A stretch of 64,000 bases of DNA from QHCE01 sp038260095 (GCA_038260095.1 JBBSOC010000001.1:27010-91009), one strand, 5' to 3'; numbered from the stretch's first letter, positions 24,552 to 33,644 are shown. Numbers and translations: made by a program. Notes: generated by a model not told the origin, from the letters alone.

Positions 24552-25388
24552 TCAGCTCTTCTTGCTGCTATTACGGCGGCGAATAATCAACCGATTACTG
24601 GGATTCTTCTTACTGCGGGTGCGTCCTTCGGGCTTGCCTTGCGGGTTCACTGGATGGCGACCACCAGAAGTCTTACCTTCACCACCACCATGCGGGTGGT
24701 CTACTGGGTTCATCGCGACACCTCGCACCTTAGGCCGGCGGCCTTTCCAGCGCGATCGGCCAGCTTTCCCCAGCTTGATGTTGGACTGGTCGGCGTTACC
24801 CACTTCACCTACAGTTGCCCGACACACCACCAAGACCTGCCGAACCTCACCGGAAGGCATCCGCAGCGTGGCATATTTGCCTTCTTTAGCCAGCAGCTGA
24901 ATGCCGCTACCAGCTGAGCGGGCTAACTTGGCGCCGCCACCGGGGCGAAGCTCGATCGCATGAATTACCGTACCCACAGGGATATTGAGTAGTGGCAAGT
25001 TGTTGCCGACGATGATGTCAGCACCGGAGCCACTCTCCACCATAGCGTCTTGAATAAGCCCGCTTGGTGCAATGATGTAACGCTTCTCGCCATCTCGATA
25101 ATGCAACAACGCAATTCGTGCCGTGCGGTTGGGGTCGTACTCGATATGGGCGACTCGGGCCGGCACACCATCTTTGTCTGCACGACGAAAGTCGATGAGT
25201 CGATACTGCTGCTTGTGACCGCCGCCCTTATGCCGAGCAGTAATCTTGCCACGCGCGTTACGACCACCGGTACTGTGCTTGGAACGCAGCAACGACTTTT
25301 CCGGCGTATCACGAGTAATCTCGGCGAAATCCGAGACACTCGCCCCGCGACGACTCGGGGTCGTGGGTTTATAACTACGGATACCCAT
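24552..25388 (-). CDS. rplB: 50S ribosomal protein L2
   Basis: 278 residues: MGIRSYKPTTPSRRGASVSD, GRNARGKITARHKGGGHKQQ, and the peptidyl-transferase-proximal RGVAMNPVDHPHGGGEG. Standard uL2. First base overlaps the last base of rplW. Confidence 0.98.
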   Translation of the reverse strand: MGIRSYKPTTPSRRGASVSDFAEITRDTPEKSLLRSKHSTGGRNARGKITARHKGGGHKQQYRLIDFRRADKDGVPARVAHIEYDPNRTARIALLHYRDGEKRYIIAPSGLIQDAMVESGSGADIIVGNNLPLLNIPVGTVIHAIELRPGGGAKLARSAGSGIQLLAKEGKYATLRMPSGEVRQVLVVCRATVGEVGNADQSNIKLGKAGRSRWKGRRPKVRGVAMNPVDHPHGGGEGKTSGGRHPVNPQGKPEGRTRSKKNPSNRLIIRRRNSSKKS

Positions 25389-25699
25389 TAGGAAACCGGC
25401 CCTCCAAACAACTCGATGGTGTTGCCTTCAGCCAGAGTCACCACGGCACGTTTGCTGTTGTTGCGTTTGCCCCAGCCGGCGCGAGTACGCTTGCGCTTGC
25501 CACTCCGGTTGATGGTGTTGACGTTGAGCACAGTGACGTCGAACACCTTCTGGACCGCAATTTTGATTTCGGTCTTGTTAGCCTTGGGATCGACGATGAA
25601 TGTGTACTTGTTATCGCGCTCAACCGCTCCATAGCTCTTCTCCGAGATGACTGGAGCTAACAACACATCGCGGTGGTCTTTCTGGTGAATGACGCTCAT
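25388..25699 (-). CDS. rplW: 50S ribosomal protein L23
   Basis: 103 residues: DVLLAPVISEKSYGAVERDN, KYTFIVDPKANKTEIKIAVQ and VNTINRSGKRKRTRAGWGKR. uL23 lies at the exit tunnel and docks SRP and trigger factor. Overlaps rplD by four bases. Confidence 0.97.
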   Translation of the reverse strand: MSVIHQKDHRDVLLAPVISEKSYGAVERDNKYTFIVDPKANKTEIKIAVQKVFDVTVLNVNTINRSGKRKRTRAGWGKRNNSKRAVVTLAEGNTIELFGGPVS

Positions 25700-26451
25700 G
25701 CCGTTGCCTCCTGCTTCGAACTGGACGCCTCAGCGACCGCGGAATTATCAGTTCGCTCGCGACCTGTTGGGGATGCGTCGATATATTGCGAAAGCGCAGT
25801 TTTAGTAAATACCACAGCCTCATTCACCATCACGTCGTAGGTGTTGAGCTGGTCGGAATACAACACATGAACGTTGGGCAGATTTCGTGAGCTGAGTACC
25901 GCGGTGTCATCGTCGCGCGTAAGCACAAGCAACACATGCCGCGCTTGAGTAAGTGCGGCAATCACGGCCCGAGCAGCCTTGGTCGACGGGCTATCGCCAG
26001 GCACCAAACGATCAACTACAAAAATCGCGTCATGTCGTGCCCGGTCTGAGAGCGCGCAGTGCAGCGCAGCGGCTTTCATTTTCTTGGGCGTACGCTGCGA
26101 GTAGTCGCGTGGAGTGGGGCCGTGGACTACACCGCCACCAGCAAACTGGGGGGAGCGAATGGAGCCTTGACGGGCACGACCAGTGCCTTTCTGCCGGTGC
26201 GGCTTTACGCCACCTCCGCTGACTTCGCCTCGCGTTTTAGTACTGTGTGTTCCCGCTCTCGCCGCCGCCTGCTGTGCTACCACTACCTGGTGAATCAGGG
26301 GAATATTGGCATCACGGTCAAACAGCGCGGCGGGTAGCTCTATGACTCCGGCTTTATTGCCGGCCGAGTCAAGAACATCGAGCTGTTTTGAGCTACCCGC
26401 AGGCTTAACTCGAGTAGCGGTGCGGGCCGAAGTTGTTGCCGTTGCCATCAT
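25696..26451 (-). CDS. rplD: 50S ribosomal protein L4 with terminal tails
   Basis: 251 residues. The core has the tunnel loop AARAGTHSTKTRGEVSGGG and KPHRQKGTGRARQGSIRSPQ. The N-terminal ~22 residues (Thr/Ala/Ser/Arg) and C-terminal ~25 residues (Thr/Ser/Ala/Glu) are unconserved tails. In E. coli L4 also represses the S10 operon through its leader; a large hairpin precedes rpsJ here (27603-27693). Overlaps rplC by four bases. Confidence 0.96.
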   Translation of the reverse strand: MMATATTSARTATRVKPAGSSKQLDVLDSAGNKAGVIELPAALFDRDANIPLIHQVVVAQQAAARAGTHSTKTRGEVSGGGVKPHRQKGTGRARQGSIRSPQFAGGGVVHGPTPRDYSQRTPKKMKAAALHCALSDRARHDAIFVVDRLVPGDSPSTKAARAVIAALTQARHVLLVLTRDDDTAVLSSRNLPNVHVLYSDQLNTYDVMVNEAVVFTKTALSQYIDASPTGRERTDNSAVAEASSSKQEATA

Positions 26452-27113
26452 CGACCGCCTTCGTCAACTGGAACCATCTTTACTGCCGTGCGAACCAATA
26501 CCAGGCCGCCGCTGGGTCCTGGGATCGCTCCCTTTACCAACAGCAGACCGCGCTCAGCATCCACTTTGTGCACCGTGAGATTTTGCGTCGTCACACGTGC
26601 GTTACCCATTCGCCCGGCCATCCGAAGTCCTTTGAAGACTCGACCAGGGGTAGAGCAGCCACCAATGGAACCTGGCGAGCGGTGCTTTGCTTGGGTACCA
26701 TGAGAGGCGCTCAAGCCGCTGAATCCGTGCCGCTTCATCACACCCGCAGTACCCTTACCTTTACTCGTACCGACCACATCGACTTTTTGACCGGCATCAA
26801 AGACTTCAACGGTTATCTCTTGACCAAGCTGGTATGACGGGGCATCCGTTGTACGAAGCTCAACAATATGCCGGCGAGGCGTCACGCTGGCCTTGGCGAA
26901 CTGTCCGGTAACGGGCTTGCTGACTTTGCGGGGGTCGATCGCACCGTACGCCAACGCAACGGCCGGATAACCGTCACGTTCTTGTGAGCGCACCTGGGTA
27001 ACCACGCACGGCCCAGCTTTAATGACGGTCACCGGGACGACCCGATTAGCCTCATCAAAGACCTGAGTCATGCCGAGCTTCTCGCCCAGAATGCCCTTGA
27101 TCTGCCTATCCAT
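26448..27113 (-). CDS. rplC: 50S ribosomal protein L3
   Basis: 221 residues: IKGILGEKLGMTQVFDEANR, VDVVGTSKGKGTAGVMKRHG and SHGTQAKHRSPGSIGGCSTP, with GRVFKGLRMAGRMGNARVT. Standard uL3; 69 bp after rpsJ. Confidence 0.98.
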   Translation of the reverse strand: MDRQIKGILGEKLGMTQVFDEANRVVPVTVIKAGPCVVTQVRSQERDGYPAVALAYGAIDPRKVSKPVTGQFAKASVTPRRHIVELRTTDAPSYQLGQEITVEVFDAGQKVDVVGTSKGKGTAGVMKRHGFSGLSASHGTQAKHRSPGSIGGCSTPGRVFKGLRMAGRMGNARVTTQNLTVHKVDAERGLLLVKGAIPGPSGGLVLVRTAVKMVPVDEGGR

Positions 27114-27182
27114 GATGCTTTTACGATCCTTACTATGGCTGCTGCGGTTATCTGCTGGCGCCCTGCGGCTCGGTAATCGGCG

Positions 27183-27509
27183 CTACAGCTTGATCTCGAT
27201 GTCTACACCTGCGGGCAGATCAATCTGCATCAGTGACTCGACGGTTTTTTGGCTTGGGTTGAGAATGTCGATCAGCCGCTTATGCGTACGCATTTCGAAA
27301 TGCTCCCGACTGTCTTTGTATTTGTGCGGGGAGCGAATAACACAGTATACGTTTTTCTCAGTCGGCAGCGGCACTGGACCAACGATCTTGGCGCCCGTGC
27401 GGGTAACCGTGTCGACGATCTTGCGCGCCGACGAATCGATGATCTCGTGGTCGTAGGCCTTGAGCCGAATGCGGATCTTAGGTTCCGCGGCGGTGGCTTG
27501 CCCAGTCAT
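27183..27509 (-). CDS. rpsJ: 30S ribosomal protein S10
   Basis: 108 residues: IRIRLKAYDHEIIDSSARKI, PLPTEKNVYCVIRSPHKYKD and HFEMRTHKRLIDILNPSQKT. uS10 also pairs with NusB in antitermination. The first seven residues are a short tail. It follows tuf by 191 bp containing the large hairpin. Confidence 0.98.
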   Translation of the reverse strand: MTGQATAAEPKIRIRLKAYDHEIIDSSARKIVDTVTRTGAKIVGPVPLPTEKNVYCVIRSPHKYKDSREHFEMRTHKRLIDILNPSQKTVESLMQIDLPAGVDIEIKL

Positions 27510-27602
27510 TGTGGCGTGCCCTGTCTCTTGAGTTACGTGGATGGTGCTCTGCTGTGGTGCTTCTAGTGCTGTCTTGTTTTTTGTCTTGTGCTGCTTAGAT
27601 CG

Positions 27603-27693
27603 TCCCCCAGTGAGTGGCTACCAAGGCCGCAGGAGTCGTCGTGTGCTTATGGCACACAAGACGACGAGAACGCCGGTAGCCGCCCACTGGGGG
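27603..27693 (-). promoter_or_regulatory. Large stem-loop between tuf and rpsJ
   Basis: A 91-base, nearly uninterrupted stem: CCCCCAGTG...CACTGGGGG at the base, then GGCTACC/GGTAGCC, GTCGTC/GACGAC and GTGTGC/GCACAC around a five-base loop. No U tract follows on either strand, so it is not a simple terminator. Its place directly upstream of the S10 operon suggests a leader element or RNase III-type processing site. Confidence 0.6.
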
Positions 27694-27700
27694 TGATCCA

Positions 27701-28894
27701 CTACTTCAAAATCTTCGTGACTCGACCAGCACCGACAGTACGGCTGCCTTCTCGAATCGCAAAACGCAGACCGTCTTCCATCGCGATGGGTTGGATCAAC
27801 GCAACCGTCATCTCGGTGTTGTCCCCAGGCATGACCATCTCGGTGCCCTCAGGAAGGGTCACTACACCGGTCACGTCTGTGGTGCGGAAGTAGAACTGCG
27901 GACGATAGTTGTTGAAGAAAGGCGTGTGCCGCCCGCCCTCGTCTTTACTCAGGATGTACACCTGGGCAGTGAAGTCGGTGTGCGGTGTCGTGGTGCCGGG
28001 CTTGACGACAACCTGGCCACGCTCAACGTCTTCACGCTTGATTCCGCGAAGTAGCAGACCGACGTTCTCGCCAGCGCGAGCCTCGTCGAGCAACTTACGG
28101 AACATTTCCACACCGGTGACCGTGGTCTTGGTGCTGCCTTCGCGGATGCCGACGATCTCGACCTCTTCGTTCACCTTGAGCACACCGCGCTCGGCGCGGC
28201 CAGTGACAACGGTGCCGCGACCAGTGATGGTAAAGACGTCCTCGATGGGCATGAGGAACGGCTTGTCAACATCACGATCAGGCTCGGGGACAGACTCATC
28301 AACCGCAGCCATCAGCTCGATGATCTTCTCGCCCCACTCGGCGTCGCCCTCAAGCGCTTTGAGCGCTGAGACACGCACCACCGGAGCGTTGTCGCCATCG
28401 AACTCCTGTGAACTCAGGAGCTCACGTACTTCCAGCTCGACAAGCTCGAGGATCTCCTCGTCGTCCACCATGTCAGCCTTGTTTAGCGCCACCAAGATGT
28501 AAGGCACACCCACCTGACGGGCAAGCAGCACGTGCTCACGGGTCTGTGGCATGGGACCATCCGTGGCCGATACCACCAAGATGGCACCATCCATCTGGGC
28601 TGCGCCGGTGATCATGTTCTTGATGTAGTCGGCGTGACCTGGTGCGTCTACGTGGGCATAGTGCCGCTTTTCGGTCTGGTACTCAACATGGGAAATGTTG
28701 ATCGTGATACCACGAGCCTTTTCCTCCGGTGCCTTGTCGATCTGGTCGAAAGGCGTGAAGGGATTAACGTCGGGGTACTTGTTGTGCAAGACCTTGGTGA
28801 TAGCAGCCGTCAGCGTCGTCTTGCCATGGTCGACATGGCCGATGGTGCCGATGTTGACGTGCGGCTTGTCCCGCTGGAACTTCGCCTTCGCCAT
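27701..28894 (-). CDS. tuf: Elongation factor Tu
   Basis: 397 residues from ATG 28894 with AGGAGG upstream; an open frame to 28945 is not used. GTPase motifs: GHVDHGKTT (P-loop), DAPGHADYI (G3), NKAD (G4). Delivers aminoacyl-tRNA to the ribosome. Last gene of the rpsL-rpsG-fusA-tuf unit; ends 8 bp before the large hairpin. Confidence 0.98.
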   Translation of the reverse strand: MAKAKFQRDKPHVNIGTIGHVDHGKTTLTAAITKVLHNKYPDVNPFTPFDQIDKAPEEKARGITINISHVEYQTEKRHYAHVDAPGHADYIKNMITGAAQMDGAILVVSATDGPMPQTREHVLLARQVGVPYILVALNKADMVDDEEILELVELEVRELLSSQEFDGDNAPVVRVSALKALEGDAEWGEKIIELMAAVDESVPEPDRDVDKPFLMPIEDVFTITGRGTVVTGRAERGVLKVNEEVEIVGIREGSTKTTVTGVEMFRKLLDEARAGENVGLLLRGIKREDVERGQVVVKPGTTTPHTDFTAQVYILSKDEGGRHTPFFNNYRPQFYFRTTDVTGVVTLPEGTEMVMPGDNTEMTVALIQPIAMEDGLRFAIREGSRTVGAGRVTKILK

Positions 28895-28952
28895 TGGATC
28901 CTCCTGATACGCGTTACGGATATGAAAATCTGTACTTCCGGGCACTGTTGCT

Positions 28953-29086
28953 TATGGCTCGGCTTGGACTCGAGCCCTGCTTCGCTCGATGCTCACTCCC
29001 CCGTCGCCTTCTATACCTATGGCTCGGCTTGGCCTCGCTCCTCGCCTCGCTTCACTACGCTCGATGCTCACTCGCCCGTCGCCTTC
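28953..29086 (-). repeat. Tandem duplication of the fusA 3' end
   Basis: Copy B (29018-29086) contains the last codons and TGA stop of fusA; copy A (28953-29011) repeats TATGGCTCGGCTTGG, GCTCGATGCTCACTC and CCCGTCGCCTTC, so it carries a second out-of-place copy of the AKATGE-stop coding end. Copy A lacks about ten internal bases. It fills the fusA-tuf gap. Confidence 0.8.
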
Positions 29087-31170
29087 GCAATAATCTCTTT
29101 CGCGACGTTGCCAGGAACCTCGGCGTAAGAGTCAAACTGCATAGAGTAACTTGCGCGACCCTGGGTCTTCGACCGCAGATCACCGACGTAGCCAAACATT
29201 TCCGACAAAGGCACAAGCGCTTTGACGACGCGGTTGGCACCGCGCTCCTCCATGGCTTGAATGATGCCGCGGCGGGAGTTGAGGTCGCCGATGACATCAC
29301 CCATGTTGTCTTCTGGGGTGGTGACTTCGACAGCCATCATCGGTTCGAGTAGCGCAGGGCTAGCTTTACGGGCCGCGTCCTTAAGCACCATCGAACCAGC
29401 GACTTTGAATGCCATCTCCGAGGAGTCAACCTCGTGGAACTGGCCATCGACCAGCTCCAGCCTGACACCGACCAGCGGATAGCCGGCCAGAACACCGTAC
29501 TGCATGGCATCTTTGGCGCCTGCGTCCACCGACGGAATGTACTCCCGCGGGATACGCCCACCGGTGACTTTGTTGACGAATTCGTATTCGAGGCTCTCGG
29601 CTGCCTGCGGAATCGGCTCAATGTTCACCTTTACCTTGGCGAATTGGCCGGCACCACCGGTCTGCTTCTTGTGGGTGTAATCCACACCTTCGACCCGCTT
29701 GCGAATAGTCTCGCGGTAGGCAACCTGTGGTTTACCCACGTTCGCCTCGACGCTGAACTCTCGCTTCATGCGATCGACCAGCACCTCTAAGTGAAGCTCA
29801 CCCATACCCTCGATGATGGTCTGACCGGTATCGATGTCACTGTGCACCTTGAAGGTGGGGTCTTCTTCGGCAAGCTTGCCGATGGCGATACCCAGTTTTT
29901 CTTGGTCACTCTTCGTCTTGGGCTCGATGGCCACCGAGATTACCGGGGCCGGGAACGTCATCGACTCCAGCAGGATGGGCTTGGCCGCATCACACAGCGT
30001 CTCACCGGTGGTAGTCTGCTTCAGACCGGCCACCGCGACGATATCACCGGCACCGACACTGGCGAGTTCTTCCCGCTTGTTGGCGTGCATCTGGTAGATC
30101 TTGCCGATGCGCTCTTTGCGGTTCTTGCTGGCGTTAAGAACTTGCGTTCCATTATCCAAGCGCCCGGAGTACACCCGAACGTATGTGAGCTTGCCAAGGT
30201 GCTGGTCGGTCTGGATCTTGAACGCCAGCCCGGCGAAGGGCTCGGACTGGTCGGCGTGCCGAGTCAGCGGCGTAGCACCGTCGACAGAGGTTCCTTCTAC
30301 CGCCTCGATATCCAGCGGGCTGGGCAGGTAGTCGATCACGGCGTCGAGCATGGGCTGCACGCCCTTGTTTTTGAATGCCGAACCACACAGAACGGGGTTG
30401 AGGTTGCCGGCAATAGTGGCGCGACGAATTCCGGCACGGATCTCCTCTACCGAAAGCGTGTCACCGGCAAGGTACCGCTCCATCACCGCATCGTCGTTTT
30501 CGGCGAGGGTCTCGATCAGCTTCTCGCGGTACTCCTCGGCCTGATCCTTGAGCTCGGCTGGTACCTCTTCGACGACATAGTCCTCGCCGATCGCGGTCTC
30601 ACCACGCCAGGTTAGGGCACGCATGCCGACCAGGTCGACCAGGCCCAGGAAGCCGCCTTCGGCACCGATGGGCAGCTGAAGCACCAACGTTGTAGCCCCG
30701 AGGCGGTCTTGCATCATCTGAACACAGCGAAGGAAATCGGCACCGGTGCGGTCGAGCTTGTTCACGAAACACATTCGAGGCACGTTGTACTTGTCGGCCT
30801 GCCGCCACACCGTCTCAGTCTGCGGCTCCACACCGGCGACGCCGTCATACACAGCGACTGCGCCATCGAGCACACGCAGCGAACGCTCCACCTCGACGGT
30901 GAAGTCCACGTGACCCGGGGTGTCAATGATGTTGATGGTGTGGTCTTTCCACTGACACTTAGTGGCAGCGGAGGTGATGGTGATTCCCCGCTCTTGCTCT
31001 TGCTCCATCCAGTCCATGGTGGCTGCGCCATCGTGGACTTCACCAATTTTGTAGTTGATTCCGGTATAGAACAGAATGCGCTCGGTCGTGGTCGTTTTGC
31101 CCGCGTCGATATGCGCCATGATCCCAATGTTGCGGACCCTAGCGAGGTCGGTGATGGGCTTGTCAGCCAC
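29068..31170 (-). CDS. fusA: Elongation factor G
   Basis: 700 residues, full length. G-domain: MAHIDAGKTTTTERILFYTG, DTPGHVDFTVEVERSLRVLD, NKLDRTGADF; domain IV contains the GGRIPREYIPSVDAG segment. Catalyses translocation. In the standard position between rpsG and tuf; its 3' end has been duplicated downstream. Confidence 0.98.
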   Translation of the reverse strand: MADKPITDLARVRNIGIMAHIDAGKTTTTERILFYTGINYKIGEVHDGAATMDWMEQEQERGITITSAATKCQWKDHTINIIDTPGHVDFTVEVERSLRVLDGAVAVYDGVAGVEPQTETVWRQADKYNVPRMCFVNKLDRTGADFLRCVQMMQDRLGATTLVLQLPIGAEGGFLGLVDLVGMRALTWRGETAIGEDYVVEEVPAELKDQAEEYREKLIETLAENDDAVMERYLAGDTLSVEEIRAGIRRATIAGNLNPVLCGSAFKNKGVQPMLDAVIDYLPSPLDIEAVEGTSVDGATPLTRHADQSEPFAGLAFKIQTDQHLGKLTYVRVYSGRLDNGTQVLNASKNRKERIGKIYQMHANKREELASVGAGDIVAVAGLKQTTTGETLCDAAKPILLESMTFPAPVISVAIEPKTKSDQEKLGIAIGKLAEEDPTFKVHSDIDTGQTIIEGMGELHLEVLVDRMKREFSVEANVGKPQVAYRETIRKRVEGVDYTHKKQTGGAGQFAKVKVNIEPIPQAAESLEYEFVNKVTGGRIPREYIPSVDAGAKDAMQYGVLAGYPLVGVRLELVDGQFHEVDSSEMAFKVAGSMVLKDAARKASPALLEPMMAVEVTTPEDNMGDVIGDLNSRRGIIQAMEERGANRVVKALVPLSEMFGYVGDLRSKTQGRASYSMQFDSYAEVPGNVAKEIIAKATGE

Positions 31171-31222
31171 TGTCTTCTCCGTGTCCTAATTTCTATGTGC
31201 GTACTACGCGGTTGATATCACT

Positions 31223-31336
31223 TACCGCTGTCACCAGCGGGCCGTGCCTATGATTACCGCTGTCACCAGCGGGCCGTGCCTATGATTACCGCTGTCACCA
31301 GCGGGCCGTGCCTATGATTACCGCTGTCACCAGCGG
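31223..31336 (-). repeat. 32-bp tandem repeat derived from the rpsG 3' end
   Basis: Three exact 32-bp copies (31223-31254, 31255-31286, 31287-31318), unit beginning TACCGCTGTCACCAGCGG, followed by the first 18 bp of a fourth (31319-31336) that is the true rpsG end with its TGA stop. Each unit carries a CCGCTG/CAGCGG hairpin around the stop-codon bases. No unique spacers, so not CRISPR. Confidence 0.92.
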
Positions 31337-31797
31337 TAATGGGCAAACGCCTTGTTGGCGTCAGCCATTTTGTGAGTGTCTTCACGCTTTTTCACAGCGG
31401 CACCAAGGCCGTTGCTGGCATCGATGAGCTCGTTCATCAAGCGCTCGGTCATGGTCTTCTCGCGACGCGCCCGAGCGAACTGGATCAGCCAACGCAGTCC
31501 CAGCGTGGTAGCCCGAATGGGGCGGACTTCCACGGGAACCTGGTATGTGGCGCCACCCACTCGGCGACTACGCACTTCCAACGTCGGCTTGACGTTGTCT
31601 AGTGCACGCTTGAGCGTGGCGGCTGGATCGCTGCCGGTCTTCTCCTGGCAACCCTCCAACGCTTGATACACGATGCGCTCAGCAAGCTGACGCTTCCCAC
31701 AAAGGAGGACTTTATTGATCAGCTGAGTAACCAAAGGTGAGTTGTGTACAGGGTCAGCAACGAGCGGACGCCTGACGGCTGGGCCTTTCCTAGGCAT
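31327..31797 (-). CDS. rpsG: 30S ribosomal protein S7
   Basis: 156 residues: MPRKGPAVRRPLVADPVHNS, GATYQVPVEVRPIRATTLGL and MNELIDASNGLGAAVKKRED, ending FAHYRW as expected. Starts 10 bp after rpsL. Its last six codons plus stop seed the 32-bp repeat array in the rpsG-fusA gap. Confidence 0.98.
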   Translation of the reverse strand: MPRKGPAVRRPLVADPVHNSPLVTQLINKVLLCGKRQLAERIVYQALEGCQEKTGSDPAATLKRALDNVKPTLEVRSRRVGGATYQVPVEVRPIRATTLGLRWLIQFARARREKTMTERLMNELIDASNGLGAAVKKREDTHKMADANKAFAHYRW

Positions 31798-31807
31798 TGT
31801 CGCTTAC

Positions 31808-32182
31808 CTACCCTTTCTCTTTCTTTGTGCCGTAACGGCTGCGGGCTTGCTTTCGGCCTTTGACGCCTTGAGTGTCCAGCGAGCCACGAATAATCTTGTA
31901 ACGGACGCCGGGAAGATCCCTGACTCGGCCCCCACGCACCAGCACAATGGAGTGCTCTTGCAGGTTGTGACCTTCTCCGGGGATGTAAGCCGTCACCTCG
32001 ATCTGGCTAGTAAGCCGGACGCGAGCAACTTTACGAAGCGCAGAGTTCGGCTTTTTGGGCGTAATGGTGTACACACGGGTACACACTCCGCGGCGCTGTG
32101 GACTGCCTTTAAGCGCTGCAGTGCTCGCCTTAGAGAGCTTCTTTTCGCGGCCTTTGCGGACCAACTGCTGAATCGTGGGCAC
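31808..32182 (-). CDS. rpsL: 30S ribosomal protein S12 with Arg88
   Basis: 124 residues: MPTIQQLVRKGREKKLSKAS, TPKKPNSALRKVARVRL (Lys43 intact) and YIPGEGHNLQEHSIVLVRGG. The next segment reads GGRVRDLPGVRY: residue 88, lysine in E. coli and Mycobacterium, is arginine (codon AGG). K88R is a well-known streptomycin-resistance substitution. First gene of the str operon; its upstream neighbour is a divergent ATP-grasp gene, not rpoC. Confidence 0.98.
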   Translation of the reverse strand: MPTIQQLVRKGREKKLSKASTAALKGSPQRRGVCTRVYTITPKKPNSALRKVARVRLTSQIEVTAYIPGEGHNLQEHSIVLVRGGRVRDLPGVRYKIIRGSLDTQGVKGRKQARSRYGTKKEKG

Positions 32183-32762
32183 TAAAGCTTCCTTGTCGTG
32201 TGCTGTTCGTCTGCTTCTTTTGCCAGGTGTTGCTGAAAGTCATACGGTGGTGAACCGTGCGTTACGGGATGCGTTCCCCGGGGTCTCTCGACCCCCGCAG
32301 TCGGGCGTGTCGAGCCATTTCGCCAAATTTGGTGAAAGGCTACATTCCAACCGATGTACTCAGCAGTTAGCCGAGTGATCACAGGAACAAGCGAGGCGCC
32401 CTCGGCACGAAGCACACCACTAGTTTTGCACTGGTGTTCATCGCTACCACGGATGCGGCGACTGAACAGTCACCACTCAAAAATGGGAAACCTAAGCAAG
32501 CTTAGATACCCGCGCTTTGAGGCACGATTAGTAAGAGTACCGACTCCCCAATGGCCGGTCAAAACGGCCCCCACCTCAAGCTCCAGCCGCTGCTTAGTCG
32601 CAGGCATTGGCCCGCGCGACTACCACCTAGTCGCCATCTGATGTTGCGGACACGGACGCATATTGGATTTCAACGATCTTCGCTAGGGTGAAGCCACTCT
32701 AGGCCCACCACCCCCGCAGCAACTTTCAGTGAGTAGTGATTCTCAGGAGGTCCGAAGCTCTT
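32183..32762. other. Divergent intergenic region, no gene
   Basis: 580 bp between rpsL and the divergent ATP-grasp gene. It should hold the str-operon promoter, but I find no confident -35/-10 pair. An inverted repeat TTTCGCCAAA-TTTGGTGAAA lies at about 32319-32338. An AGGAGG site near 32744 belongs to the ATP-grasp gene. No coding potential is seen. Confidence 0.5.
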
Positions 32763-33644
32763 ATGTCGTCTAATCCGCGCACTGTCGCCTTAGTAACGTC
32801 TGAGCGGTTAGGGGAACGAGGATGGAACGATACTGACACACCGTTAGTGCAGGCCGCGCTTGAACAGCACGGGATCAACGCGCAGCTCGTCCCGTGGCAC
32901 GAGGATGTTGAATGGTCCTCGTACGCACTTGCCGTCCTGCGGTCCCCATGGGACATGTTTTTAGGGCACCTCAACGAATTCTTTGACTGGCTCGAGCAGG
33001 CCGAAAAGCAGACTGTGGTGCTTAACGCACCGCCTGTAGTGCGCCGCGTACTGGACAAACACTATCTCCAAGATCTCGCGACAGCCAAAGTGCCGGTGAT
33101 CCCCACCGCCTTCGTTGAGCTCGGACAATCGCCTAAATTTCCCGACGTTGAATTCGTCGTGAAACCCGTTATTTCGGGTGGAGCCTCAGACTCGGCTCGA
33201 TATCGACCAAACGACGTTGCGGCGGCGACTACGCACGTAAAGTATTTACACGCACAAGGCTTTGCCGCCATGGTGCAGCCATACATGTCGTCGATTGACA
33301 GTGAAGGCGAACGGGCCTTGATGTTCTTCAACAACGTCTATGACCATGCCATTGTTAAACAGGCCATCCTCGCGCCGGGTGAAAGCTTCGAGGTAGTTCG
33401 TAAACTCCATCCCGGACCGCGCGCGTACGAACCCACGAAGGCCGAGCAATCGGTGGCTCGCGCGGCGCTGGAAGTCATGAGTACCGAGGGAGAACTGCTC
33501 TCGGGACGCGTGGACATGGTTGTCGATTCAAACAACAATCCCGCGGTCATGGAACTAGAGCTGATCGCGCCTATCCTTTTTCTCACGCATGACGACGGTG
33601 CGGTGGAGCGTTTCGCGGCCGCCATTCGTCAACGACTCACCTGA
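32763..33644 (+). CDS. ATP-grasp domain protein
   Basis: 293 residues from ATG 32763 (AGGAGG 12 bp upstream; GTG 32736 would add nine residues and overlap that site). The ATP-grasp fold is visible: an N-terminal domain (VALVTSERLGERGWNDTDTP), then LDKHYLQDLATAKVPVIPTA leading into EFVVKPVISGGASDSARY (ATP-binding Lys and Gly-rich loop) and a metal-binding end GRVDMVVDSNNNPAVMELEL. It resembles the DcsG/RimK-like carboxylate-amine ligases found singly in actinobacteria. No substrate can be proposed: neighbours are a pseudogene and the str operon. Confidence 0.85.
   Translation: MSSNPRTVALVTSERLGERGWNDTDTPLVQAALEQHGINAQLVPWHEDVEWSSYALAVLRSPWDMFLGHLNEFFDWLEQAEKQTVVLNAPPVVRRVLDKHYLQDLATAKVPVIPTAFVELGQSPKFPDVEFVVKPVISGGASDSARYRPNDVAAATTHVKYLHAQGFAAMVQPYMSSIDSEGERALMFFNNVYDHAIVKQAILAPGESFEVVRKLHPGPRAYEPTKAEQSVARAALEVMSTEGELLSGRVDMVVDSNNNPAVMELELIAPILFLTHDDGAVERFAAAIRQRLT

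Noticed and set aside
29791..30615. 274-codon plus-strand ORF opposite fusA
   Set aside because: Shadow frame of conserved fusA.
31223..31336. CRISPR array
   Set aside because: Repeats are contiguous with no unique spacers and derive from the rpsG end.
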